From contig JAKUQS010000027.1 of the NCBI GenBank assembly GCA_022451485.1, positions 1 to 36,691 of the forward strand: a stretch of DNA of 36,691 nucleotides, given 5' to 3'. Source of the DNA: Gammaproteobacteria bacterium. GTDB taxonomy: Bacteria; Pseudomonadota; Gammaproteobacteria; Arenicellales; UBA868. The notes beneath the pieces are model-generated. The model was not told the origin of the DNA. It was given only the letters and a program-made list of their open reading frames with translations, and did no database searches. Position numbers and translations under genes: made by a program. Below are positions 8,124 to 15,515 of this stretch, piece after piece; the first letter of the stretch is position 1, and each line of letters starts with the position of its first letter.

Positions 8124-10393
8124 ACGATTACGTCATTCCAGAAAAACTCCGGGTGGTTGGCACGACACCAATCCGCCCGGATGGGCACGACAAAGTCACC
8201 GGCAGAGCAAAGTTTGGCGATGACTTCCATCTGCCTGGCATGTTGCACGGCAAAGTATTGCGTAGCCCACACGCCCATGCTCGAATCAAGTCGATTGATA
8301 CCTCCCATGCCAGTGCTTTTCCCGGTGTCCATGCCGTCGTCACAGCTACCGATTTTCCCAGGATCACCAGCAACGTTATCGATGCCGGTGAAGCAGGTCA
8401 GATCGATATGCAGGATGTCGCGGACAATTGTATAGCGCGAGAAAAGGTCTTCTATGATGGCCACGCAGTGGCTGCCGTTGCTGCCGACAGTGCACACATT
8501 GCCGAGGAAGCAGCGCATCTAATACAGGTCAACTACGAACTACTGGAGCCTGTAATGGATGTGCGCGCCGCTATGGCGGATGACGCACCGGTACTACACG
8601 ATGACTTTCTCCCAGGCGCGTTTCTTGCGCCCACTGAGAAAGCGTTGCCAAACGCCAGCAAACTTGAACTGGCCATGGGTGACATTACCAACGGATTCGA
8701 CGAAGCTGATATTGTCATCGAACGAGAGTTTACGACTGAGACCGTTCATCAGGGCTATATAGAGACACATATTGTCACCGCCCAATGGGGTGCCAACGGA
8801 ATGGTCACTGTCTGGACCACCACTCAAGGCCAATTCGCTATACGAGATCAGCTGGCATTGGTTCTTGAAATACCGATGAGCGCAATTACCGTCATTCCCC
8901 TGGAAATTGGGGGAGGATTTGGTGGCAAAGACTCTATCTATATTGATCCACTCGCAGTGGTGTTATCAAAACAATCGGGTCGGCCTGTAAAAATGGTCAT
9001 GAACCGCGCGGAGACACTCCGCGCAACCGGCCCCAGCTCGGGCACGTATATCAAAGCACGTTTAGGCGTAAAGACTGACGGAACATTAGTGGCCGCTGAG
9101 TTCCATGGCGCCTACGAAGCCGGCGCCTACTCTGGCGGCCCGGTAGCACCCGGGGTATCGACCGCACTGACCCGCTATAACATCCCGAATGTAAAGGTTG
9201 AAGGCTACGATGTGTTAGTCAATAAACCGAAGGTCAAGCCTTACCGCGCACCAGGCGCAACACCCTCTAATTTTGCCGTCGAAACCATGATTGATGAATT
9301 GTGCCGCGAATTAAAATTGGACCCTGTAGAATTTCGCCTACACAACGCACTCAAAACGGGCGATCAGCTGGTGCTTGGATTTCCCTGTCCTGAAATTGGT
9401 GGCGTCGAAATCCTGAAGGCAGTCCGGAATCATGCGCACTATCAGTCAGACATAGGCGGCCCCAATCGCGGTCGGGGCTTAGCCTACGGCTTCTGGTTTG
9501 GCGCAGGGCTTCCATCCAGCGCGGACCTGATGGTGAATTCCGACGGAACAGTCCAACTATGCTCCGGTAGCCCGGACATGAGTGGTACTCGTATCACACT
9601 GGCCATGCAGGCTGCCGAAGCACTAGGAATTGACCCCAGCGATGTCTTCCCGAGTGTTGGTGACACTGCCTCGGTAGGATACTCGTTTCAGACGGTGGCT
9701 AGTCGCACTACTTTTGCCACGGGCATCGCGGTCTACCAGGCGGCCCAGGACATACTGGCCCAGATGGCCGAAAGAGCTGCGCTTATATGGCAAATTGCCA
9801 CTGATGATATCCTCATCGATTGCGGGCACTTTCTGAACAAGGCCAATACCCAGCAATGTTTTAGCTTCAAGGAATTGGCCGGAAAACTGGATAGTACAGG
9901 GGGTCCAATCGCAGCGCGGGCATTGGCCTCGCCTGAAGGCGTTGGATTCCAGATTACCGCCCACTTGGTCGATCTCGCCGTTGATACCGAAACAGGGAAA
10001 GTCGACATCCTGCGCTATACCGCTTTTCAAGATGCCGGCAAAGCCGTCCATCCCGATTTTGTAGAAGGCCAAATTCAAGGCGGCACGGTCCAGGGTATTG
10101 GCTGGGCATTGAATGAGGAGTACTTCTATGATGAGGCCGGGCAACTTAAGAACACCAGTCTGCTGGACTATCGAATGCCGACAATACTGGATATTCCAGA
10201 TATAGAGGCTGTCATTTTGGAAATACCGAATCCAGGGCACCCGTATGGCGTGCGCGGCGTCGGCGAAGTACCCATTGTCCCGCCTGCTGCCGCAATCGCC
10301 AATGCGCTATACGATGCGGCAGGCATTCGCATGGACACATTACCCATGACGCCCGCTAAGATTCTCGACAAATTAAATTCCGTAACAAACTAG
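8120..10393 (+). CDS. Molybdenum hydroxylase, molybdopterin-binding catalytic (large) subunit
   Basis: This catalytic chain of a xanthine dehydrogenase-family hydroxylase has 757 residues from the ATG at 8120; an open extension upstream is just the overlap with the small-subunit gene. The cofactor loop GGGFGGK is at residues 264-270, and the catalytic base Glu716 lies in 'GVRGVGEVPIVPPAAA'. At the active-site loop it has 'KPYRAPGA' (Arg376). It does not have the Ala-Tyr-x-Cys-Ser-Phe-Arg loop of true form I CO dehydrogenase, nor the Ala-Tyr-Arg-Gly-Ala-Gly-Arg loop of form II. It is therefore more likely an aldehyde, purine or N-heterocycle hydroxylase. Its pairing with a 2-oxo acid decarboxylase makes an aldehyde substrate attractive, but this is inference. 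Confidence 0.92.
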   Translation: MNDYVIPEKLRVVGTTPIRPDGHDKVTGRAKFGDDFHLPGMLHGKVLRSPHAHARIKSIDTSHASAFPGVHAVVTATDFPRITSNVIDAGEAGQIDMQDVADNCIAREKVFYDGHAVAAVAADSAHIAEEAAHLIQVNYELLEPVMDVRAAMADDAPVLHDDFLPGAFLAPTEKALPNASKLELAMGDITNGFDEADIVIEREFTTETVHQGYIETHIVTAQWGANGMVTVWTTTQGQFAIRDQLALVLEIPMSAITVIPLEIGGGFGGKDSIYIDPLAVVLSKQSGRPVKMVMNRAETLRATGPSSGTYIKARLGVKTDGTLVAAEFHGAYEAGAYSGGPVAPGVSTALTRYNIPNVKVEGYDVLVNKPKVKPYRAPGATPSNFAVETMIDELCRELKLDPVEFRLHNALKTGDQLVLGFPCPEIGGVEILKAVRNHAHYQSDIGGPNRGRGLAYGFWFGAGLPSSADLMVNSDGTVQLCSGSPDMSGTRITLAMQAAEALGIDPSDVFPSVGDTASVGYSFQTVASRTTFATGIAVYQAAQDILAQMAERAALIWQIATDDILIDCGHFLNKANTQQCFSFKELAGKLDSTGGPIAARALASPEGVGFQITAHLVDLAVDTETGKVDILRYTAFQDAGKAVHPDFVEGQIQGGTVQGIGWALNEEYFYDEAGQLKNTSLLDYRMPTILDIPDIEAVILEIPNPGHPYGVRGVGEVPIVPPAAAIANALYDAAGIRMDTLPMTPAKILDKLNSVTN

Positions 10394-10404
10394 GAACGCA
10401 GTCA

Positions 10405-10668
10405 TTGCCTATCGCCTGGATTCCACACCCGATGCGCGAAGTGACTGGTGGGACCGAAAAAGTAACCGTAGAGGCGGCCAACGTGCGCGAAGCGATTCGC
10501 GCCCTTGAAGGGCTCTACCCCAGCCTAGTGGGTTTGTTAATACAAAATGACCAACTGAGAAAAGGGATTGCCATCGCGGTTGATGGAAGAATCGTTCGTC
10601 GCGGACTCTATGAACCCCTCCGAAGCGATAGCGAAATCCATTTTATACCGGCCCTCGGCGCCGGGTGA
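10405..10668 (+). CDS. MoaD/ThiS-like ubiquitin-fold protein ending Gly-Ala-Gly
   Basis: This 87-residue beta-grasp protein resembles the sulfur carriers MoaD and ThiS, seen in 'VREAIRALEGLYPSL', 'IAIAVDGRIVRRGLYEPL' and 'SDSEIHFIPALGAG' at the end. It starts with TTG at 10405, 11 bases after the molybdopterin subunit stop and preceded by AGGAA. Its position makes a role in molybdenum cofactor sulfuration or delivery to the hydroxylase plausible. Canonical carriers end in Gly-Gly, which is adenylated and thiocarboxylated. Here the last three residues are Gly-Ala-Gly, so the penultimate Gly is replaced. Whether the terminal Gly alone can still be activated is unclear. Fold assignment is good; function is inferred. 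Confidence 0.78.
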   Translation: MPIAWIPHPMREVTGGTEKVTVEAANVREAIRALEGLYPSLVGLLIQNDQLRKGIAIAVDGRIVRRGLYEPLRSDSEIHFIPALGAG

Positions 10669-10777
10669 TTGATGCTTCGTAGGAGCATGCTTGGGATGAC
10701 ATCAAACTAATCACTGGACACTTTTTAGGTCAATTAGAGCGATTCAAAGCGCCTGAGAAATATGCATGATTTAACCA

Positions 10778-10805
10778 TTGACATTCTAAAATATGCCGCT
10801 AGTCT
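10778..10805 (+). promoter_or_regulatory. Candidate sigma-70 promoter for the XRE regulator
   Basis: A perfect TTGACA (10778-10783) is followed after 16 bp by TAGTCT (10800-10805), a weaker -10 match. Transcription would start near 10812, 34 bases before the TTG start of the regulator gene. The call rests on consensus match only. Confidence 0.42.
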
Positions 10806-10845
10806 ACGCGCGAACTTTAATCACCCCTAATAAAGAGAATTTACA

Positions 10846-11244
10846 TTGTCTAAGACGATTACCGAAAACGATAAGCGAATTGCCGCTCGATTTTCCCGAT
10901 TGTGGGCAAAGAAACGCTTAGAGATGTCCATGACTCAGGAGGAACTTGCTAACGCGCTCGGCATTTCCCAAAGTGCCGTATCGCAAATGCTCTCTTGCAC
11001 CATGCTTATCTCAACCGAAATGGTGATGAAAATTGCCATTGTCTTCGGCCAGTCACCAACCACTATTGATCCAGCGTATTTCAAAAGATTTGACATGAAC
11101 CGATCTGATATGATCGGATTTCTTACCCTCGAACTGATGAAACTGAAACCTGCTGAACGGCAACGACTCCTTAAAGAAACGAAGACTCTTTCAAAAACGG
11201 AGTCAACAAAAGCAGGACAACAAAAAAAGCTAAGAAATTCATGA
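10846..11244 (+). CDS. XRE-family helix-turn-helix regulator
   Basis: This 132-residue cytoplasmic protein is a Cro/CI-type DNA-binding regulator. The helix-turn-helix spans about residues 31-52 (QEELANALGISQSAVSQML), with the preceding amphipathic helix 'ARFSRLWAKKRLEMSM'. The C-terminal half has no recognised sensor domain and ends in a lysine-rich tail (TKAGQQKKLRNS). It starts with TTG at 10846, behind a weak AGAG ribosome site. The next gene starts 1 base after its stop, so the two are translationally coupled and probably work together. It is the only recognisable DNA-binding protein in the window and may control the neighbouring catabolic genes or itself. The family is secure; the target is unknown. 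Confidence 0.88.
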   Translation: MSKTITENDKRIAARFSRLWAKKRLEMSMTQEELANALGISQSAVSQMLSCTMLISTEMVMKIAIVFGQSPTTIDPAYFKRFDMNRSDMIGFLTLELMKLKPAERQRLLKETKTLSKTESTKAGQQKKLRNS

Positions 11245-11245
11245 C

Positions 11246-11926
11246 ATGAGAAGACCTCGAGCGGCACCCACACTTGAGTCCAAGGGTGCCCGCGACCATG
11301 GACTGATGAGCCCAGCAATTCTGGAGCAACTATCGGCCATTCTCATGACTGATATCGCAATTCATCATCGAGAGTTAATCGGGGAGGCGACGGGAAAAGT
11401 ATCAACCCACACTATTCAACAAAGTCGAAGTAATGGGCGAGACACAACATTGGCCTCCTATTCTGCATCCAAAGCCCACAGTGACTTTGTCCCGCGTATG
11501 TATGAAGAAGGCTACATTCATGAATCCCTTTCGTATTTGATGGGTATTCAGACAGTCACTGGACTCCCTGTAATAAGAACCCAGCAAACTTCTAGCCCCC
11601 TATACAGTGAATTTGCCTCAGAGTTGCGCGATGCTCCCTATTTAGAAGCGATGCTCATGCCCTGCACTTGGACGTATGAGACCCTTGGCCTGGCAACCAC
11701 TATAGGGTTCACTCTACCATCAACGGAAAGGCGCTATTCCTCTCCGAATATCTGCTTTTTTGGCACAGTCAATCGGTCGATCTTAATAACTAAGGACTTC
11801 CTGAAAACTGTCTATAACCTCGGGACATTTTTCACCAAACTGAGCGGAAACGAATACGACCTAACAGATCTGGACAAACGTCTTTGTCAAAACACGTTAC
11901 GGAATCAGTTAAGCGTCGTACAGTAA
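11246..11926 (+). CDS. Unrecognised 226-residue protein coupled to the XRE regulator
   Basis: I do not recognise this protein. It is soluble, with no signal peptide or membrane segment. The ATG at 11246 follows the regulator stop by one base; an in-frame ATG at 11306 is an alternative. The middle part (about residues 65-185) looks like one mixed alpha/beta domain. 'YETLGLATTIGFTLPS' followed by a 'NICFFGT' strand is faintly like the ligand-binding domain of LuxR-type sensors, and 'DLTDLDKRL' sits where a LuxR HTH would begin. The protein stops there, with no HTH. A split sensor working with the adjacent XRE protein is one reading, held with low confidence. The tight coupling to a regulator argues it is a real gene. 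Confidence 0.6.
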   Translation: MRRPRAAPTLESKGARDHGLMSPAILEQLSAILMTDIAIHHRELIGEATGKVSTHTIQQSRSNGRDTTLASYSASKAHSDFVPRMYEEGYIHESLSYLMGIQTVTGLPVIRTQQTSSPLYSEFASELRDAPYLEAMLMPCTWTYETLGLATTIGFTLPSTERRYSSPNICFFGTVNRSILITKDFLKTVYNLGTFFTKLSGNEYDLTDLDKRLCQNTLRNQLSVVQ

Positions 11927-12084
11927 ATCACCAAGCATAGTAGTTACTGGATGGGCGATAGTTTCTATACGAGTCACCCACACACAATTTCCTCGACCGC
12001 TTCGGTAAAAGCCCTGCGAACATAGCCTCGCTTGTGCAAACGCCATGTTAATGTTACCTATTCCATTTAAAAGAACATATTGCT

Positions 12085-13014
12085 ATGCGCTTTGCGATCT
12101 ACGGTGCCGGTGGACTTGGAGCCTACTACGGGGCTCGTCTGGCAGATGCCGGTGAAGAAGTAGGCTTTATCGCCCGCGGTGACCACCTCGCTGCAATCCA
12201 GTCCAACGGGCTAAAAGTGTTCAGCCCTATCGGTGACATCCATCTGAGTAATCCACTCGCGACCAGTGACCCGGCGGAAATCGGCGCTGTCGATGTCGTG
12301 ATTGTGGCGGTTAAGACCTGGCAGATTCCGGAAGTCACTGCTGCTATTGGTCCGTTGATTCAAGACAACACGATCGTCATTCCCTTCCTCAACGGCGTTG
12401 AGGCGGCCGATCAATTGGCGACGGTAGTCGGAGAAGAGAAAGTCTTCGGAGGTCTGTCTCGCGTCTTCAGTGAAATCGGTGCCCCCGGGGTGATTCAACA
12501 CATGAACCCCAGCGCTTACGTCGAATTCGGTGAACTGTCCGGCACAACTTCCCCTCGAGCGAAGGCGTTACGGGATGTCTTTGAACACGCCGGAGTGGAG
12601 GCGATGGTCAGCGAAGACATCCGCTTGGCACTATGGGAAAAACTGCTATTGGTGGGTTCCTGGTCAGGCCTCAGCGCCCTGTCACGCAGCCCAATGGGCC
12701 AACTCCTTTCACACCCAGAATTATGCGCACTTGTGGACCAGTCGATCGACGAGGGCATCGCGGTCGGCAAGGCGATGAATTACAATCTTTCCAATGATCT
12801 AAAAGGACGTATGTGGGCTTTTTATAAAGGACTGCCGGCTGAAACAACCGCATCAATGACACGTGACATACTCGCCGGAAAGCCATCCGAACTCGATGCC
12901 TGGAACGGCGCGATCGTGCGCTTCGGACGCGCAGTCAAGGTCGCGACACCTATCCATGAATTCACCTATCACACACTGTTACCCATGGAACGTCGAGCTC
13001 GCAAAACCCCGTAG
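12085..13014 (+). CDS. Ketopantoate reductase-like NADPH-dependent dehydrogenase (ApbA/PanE family)
   Basis: This 309-residue protein has the PanE/ApbA architecture. An N-terminal Rossmann domain starts 'MRFAIYGAGGLGAYYGARLADAG' (GxGxxG at residues 7-12) with 'VKTWQIPE' and 'FLNGVEAADQL'. The C-terminal helical domain contains 'LWEKLLLVGSWSGLSALSRSPMG', including the family's catalytic-lysine motif (xWxKL), and later 'DILAGKPSELDAWNGAIVRFGR'. The canonical reaction reduces 2-dehydropantoate to pantoate for CoA synthesis. No other pantothenate gene is nearby, and this family has many paralogues acting on other 2-oxo acids, so I give no gene symbol. A NIPSNAP gene follows after 71 bases with its own good ribosome site. 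Confidence 0.88.
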   Translation: MRFAIYGAGGLGAYYGARLADAGEEVGFIARGDHLAAIQSNGLKVFSPIGDIHLSNPLATSDPAEIGAVDVVIVAVKTWQIPEVTAAIGPLIQDNTIVIPFLNGVEAADQLATVVGEEKVFGGLSRVFSEIGAPGVIQHMNPSAYVEFGELSGTTSPRAKALRDVFEHAGVEAMVSEDIRLALWEKLLLVGSWSGLSALSRSPMGQLLSHPELCALVDQSIDEGIAVGKAMNYNLSNDLKGRMWAFYKGLPAETTASMTRDILAGKPSELDAWNGAIVRFGRAVKVATPIHEFTYHTLLPMERRARKTP

Positions 13015-13085
13015 GATGAAAACTCTTTGCTACGGATCATGAATAGCCACCATTTTTTTGTTAGATCAGACCAAGGAGCAACACC

Positions 13086-13412
13086 ATGCTTTTAGATGCG
13101 CGTACTTATACCTGTCGTCCCGGCACCATCAACAAACATCTCGAGCTATATGAAAGACTGGGGAAAGGCCCTCAGACAAAACACCTTGGTAACCCGCTTG
13201 CTTACATGAAGTGTGAAACCGGTGACCCCAATAAATACATGCATATCTGGATGTACGAGAATGCAGGGGACCGTGAGACAAAACGTGCAGCGATGTGGGC
13301 CGACGCGGACTGGATTCGCTATACAGAAGAAAGTGCCAAATTGGGCGCATTAGAAAAACAGGAAAATAGCCTGTGGTCACCGGTCTCCTTCTTTTCCTCG
13401 CCCGGCACCTAA
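13086..13412 (+). CDS. NIPSNAP-family small protein
   Basis: This 108-residue dimeric alpha/beta-barrel protein of the NIPSNAP family is recognised by 'MLLDARTYTCRPGTINKHLELYERLG' and the strand 'HIWMYENAGDRETKRAAMWADADW'. Bacterial NIPSNAP proteins have no settled function and often sit in catabolic operons, where some resemble small monooxygenases or aldehyde-handling helpers. A strong AAGGAG ribosome site precedes the ATG. It follows the ketopantoate reductase-like gene. A second NIPSNAP gene occurs at 33921-34244. Confidence 0.85.
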   Translation: MLLDARTYTCRPGTINKHLELYERLGKGPQTKHLGNPLAYMKCETGDPNKYMHIWMYENAGDRETKRAAMWADADWIRYTEESAKLGALEKQENSLWSPVSFFSSPGT

Positions 13413-13653
13413 CGCTCACCCGAATCGGCTCTAAGGAACGGAAACTACGGGTTCGCTGGGCCCTTCCATATCTTCTCTCGCCAACGTCAGCGGCAACGCC
13501 TTGAAACATCTGCGGCTACCGATTATCGTGAAATGGCTGGACGTGAGTTAACTTTGCCCGCCCTTCGCACGGGAGCCGAGTATGATGATATCCACCAAAT
13601 GAAACGATCTTGGGACAGCTGGCGAACCTCAACATCACTATGACGACCCCTTG

Positions 13654-14493
13654 ATGAAGACACTGGATACCGGCATTGCACCTGCGGACATGGTGGATCT
13701 GTTGCGATACCCCATTGAAGACATCACTAGCACCAAGGGCATCGCCTTTGCAGATCGTTGCCGTCAGCGCTACCTGCAATCGGGCCTGTGTGCGCTACCC
13801 AATTTCATCAAACCGCCTTCACTCGATGCGCTGCGTGTCGAAGCAAATCGCGAGTCCGGTAAGGCTTTTTTCTGCGACAGCACACATAATGCGTACTTAA
13901 CACAAGATGACCCTCATCTACCTTCTGACGACATAGCAAAACATCAGGAAAGCACTGTTGTCGGTTCGGTTGCGTTTGACGAACTTGGCGACGATGCCCT
14001 GCTACGGAAATTGTATCTATGGGACCCGTTAAAAGATTTCATCGCCTACGTCCTTGGGAAGTCTTCCTTATATCGCTTCGCTGATCCACTTGGCGCCTGC
14101 TCAATCAATGTCTTTGTCAACGGTGGAAAACACGGCTGGCACTTTGACGAATCTGAGTTCACGGTCACCCTGATGCTGCAACAACCCCGGCACGGCGGAT
14201 CATTTGAGTATGTCCCAAGGATACGTGGCCTCCCTAACGAACGACAAATTGTTGCCAATGTTCTTCGTGGGGGGCGTGATCATGTGTTGGAACTGCCGTT
14301 TAAACCTGGGACGCTACTCATTTTTGGCGGCTCACTAACCCTTCATCGAGTAACCGTTGTTACCGGGAGTCTGAAACGGCTTGTACCTGTCCTATGCTAC
14401 TCAGAGCAAACGGATCAAAGAAATAGTGATGCCGTTCGCACACTGTTCTGGGGTCGAGCAAAACCCATTCGACAACAAACTGCACATGATTGA
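13654..14493 (+). CDS. Fe(II)/2-oxoglutarate oxygenase related to the ArpA/BesD (HalD) group
   Basis: This 279-residue cytoplasmic enzyme has the jelly-roll of Fe(II)/2-oxoglutarate oxygenases. 'HGWHFDESEFTVTLMLQQPRHGGSFEYVP' holds the metal ligands His163 and Asp165; the second ligand His231 is in 'LTLHRVTVV', and Arg242 is positioned to bind 2-oxoglutarate. The surrounding pattern (WHFD-x-x-EF-x-V-x-LMLQ-x-P-x-x-GG-x-FEYVP) is that of the ArpA-like group, to which the amino-acid chlorinase BesD belongs. In that halogenase the Asp is replaced by Gly to leave room for chloride. Here the Asp is kept, so a hydroxylase, perhaps of a free amino acid, is expected. I use the ATG at 13654 rather than the TTG one codon earlier. 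It overlaps the next gene by 8 bases. Confidence 0.82.
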   Translation: MKTLDTGIAPADMVDLLRYPIEDITSTKGIAFADRCRQRYLQSGLCALPNFIKPPSLDALRVEANRESGKAFFCDSTHNAYLTQDDPHLPSDDIAKHQESTVVGSVAFDELGDDALLRKLYLWDPLKDFIAYVLGKSSLYRFADPLGACSINVFVNGGKHGWHFDESEFTVTLMLQQPRHGGSFEYVPRIRGLPNERQIVANVLRGGRDHVLELPFKPGTLLIFGGSLTLHRVTVVTGSLKRLVPVLCYSEQTDQRNSDAVRTLFWGRAKPIRQQTAHD

Positions 14494-15292
14494 GATTTCT
14501 CCTGAGCAAATCAGCACATTTGCACACGATGGCGCTGTTTGCCTGCGTGGACTATTTAAAAAGGAGTGGCTAGAACAACTCTCGCGCGGATTAGAAAAAA
14601 ATCTCGCCGATCCTGGACCTGACGGTATGATTTATACGCCAGAAGGCCAACCGGGACGGTTTTATGATGACTACTGCAATTGGCAGCGCATTGACGAATA
14701 CCGGGAATTTATTACCGACTCCCCGGCCGCTGAGATCGCCGGTCGATTAATGAAATCCCACAACGCTCGTATCTATCACGAACATGTCCTGGTAAAAGAA
14801 CCCGGAACACGCGAAGTCACCCCATGGCACCACGATCAACCCTACTACGGCGTGGACGGCGACCAACTGTGCTCTATTTGGTTACCTTTAGACCCCGTAT
14901 CTAAAGCGGCCTGTCCGGAATTTGTAGCCGAGTCACATACCAACGGTAAGTTATATAACCCAAGGCTGTTTATTGACCACTCCAACTATGCGGAGGGCTT
15001 TCCCGGTTTTGACGATGTGCCGGATATCGATTTAGAAAGGAAAAACCACCGCATTCTTTCGTGGGAACTGGCTCTTGGAGACTGTATCGTATTTCATATG
15101 CGTACTGTCCATGGTGCACCGTCAACTGTTGGTATCAAAACTCGAAGACGAGGGTTTTCGACACGCTGGCTCGGTGAAGATGCTCGCTTCGCCGTCAGAC
15201 CATGGGCGACATCGCCGCCATATCGAGAGGTAGACCTCGAACCTGGCGCCCCCATGAACCACCCCATGTTTCCCGTCATGTGGTCAGCGTAG
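14486..15292 (+). CDS. Phytanoyl-CoA dioxygenase (PhyH)-family oxygenase
   Basis: This is a second Fe(II)/2-oxoglutarate oxygenase, of the PhyH family, with 268 residues from the ATG at 14486. An open upstream extension only re-reads the previous gene in another frame. Ligands are His115 and Asp117 in 'TPWHHDQPYYGV', with His209 in 'FHMRTVHGAPST'; the following Arg-rich stretch 'RRRGFSTRWLGED' carries the 2-oxoglutarate-binding Arg. 'CSIWLPLDPVSKAACPEFVAESH' is typical of PhyH proteins. The start lies inside the end of the preceding oxygenase gene, so the two are translationally coupled and may act in sequence on one molecule. Substrate is unknown. Confidence 0.88.
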   Translation: MIEISPEQISTFAHDGAVCLRGLFKKEWLEQLSRGLEKNLADPGPDGMIYTPEGQPGRFYDDYCNWQRIDEYREFITDSPAAEIAGRLMKSHNARIYHEHVLVKEPGTREVTPWHHDQPYYGVDGDQLCSIWLPLDPVSKAACPEFVAESHTNGKLYNPRLFIDHSNYAEGFPGFDDVPDIDLERKNHRILSWELALGDCIVFHMRTVHGAPSTVGIKTRRRGFSTRWLGEDARFAVRPWATSPPYREVDLEPGAPMNHPMFPVMWSA

Positions 15293-15515
15293 GATTTCAC
15301 TGACTCATATACAATGCCCACATCGGACGACACGGCCTACTCATTGGTCACCGCCTAGGGCATACTCAAAATGGCCAAGGCGCACATAACGTTCGAGCGC
15401 CATGCACCGAAAACATGTTTTCCGGACAGAGCGATTCGCTGGATCCACGACCAACAATCACTCCCTAAGCAATCAAACGTGGCGCTCATGACCGAATGAG
15501 TCGCATTAACGCCCA

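Noticed and set aside
9623..10240. A 205-codon open frame on the minus strand inside the molybdopterin subunit gene
   Set aside because: It is a mirror of the strongly conserved plus-strand gene and encodes nothing recognisable.
8120..10393. Form I aerobic CO dehydrogenase large subunit (coxL)
   Set aside because: Gene order fits, but the active-site loop lacks the Cys-Ser-Phe-Arg signature and has PYRAPGA instead.
13009..13035. CCGTAG/CTACGG hairpin at the end of the ketopantoate reductase-like gene
   Set aside because: Only 6-bp arms with a 15-base loop and no T-run.
13413..13653. A short open frame of about 35 to 55 codons in the gap before the oxygenase gene
   Set aside because: No ribosome site or recognisable motif; perhaps a decayed gene end, but not supportable.
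13654..14493. Amino-acid halogenase of the BesD type
   Set aside because: The metal-binding Asp165 is present; halogenases of this group have Gly there so chloride can bind iron.
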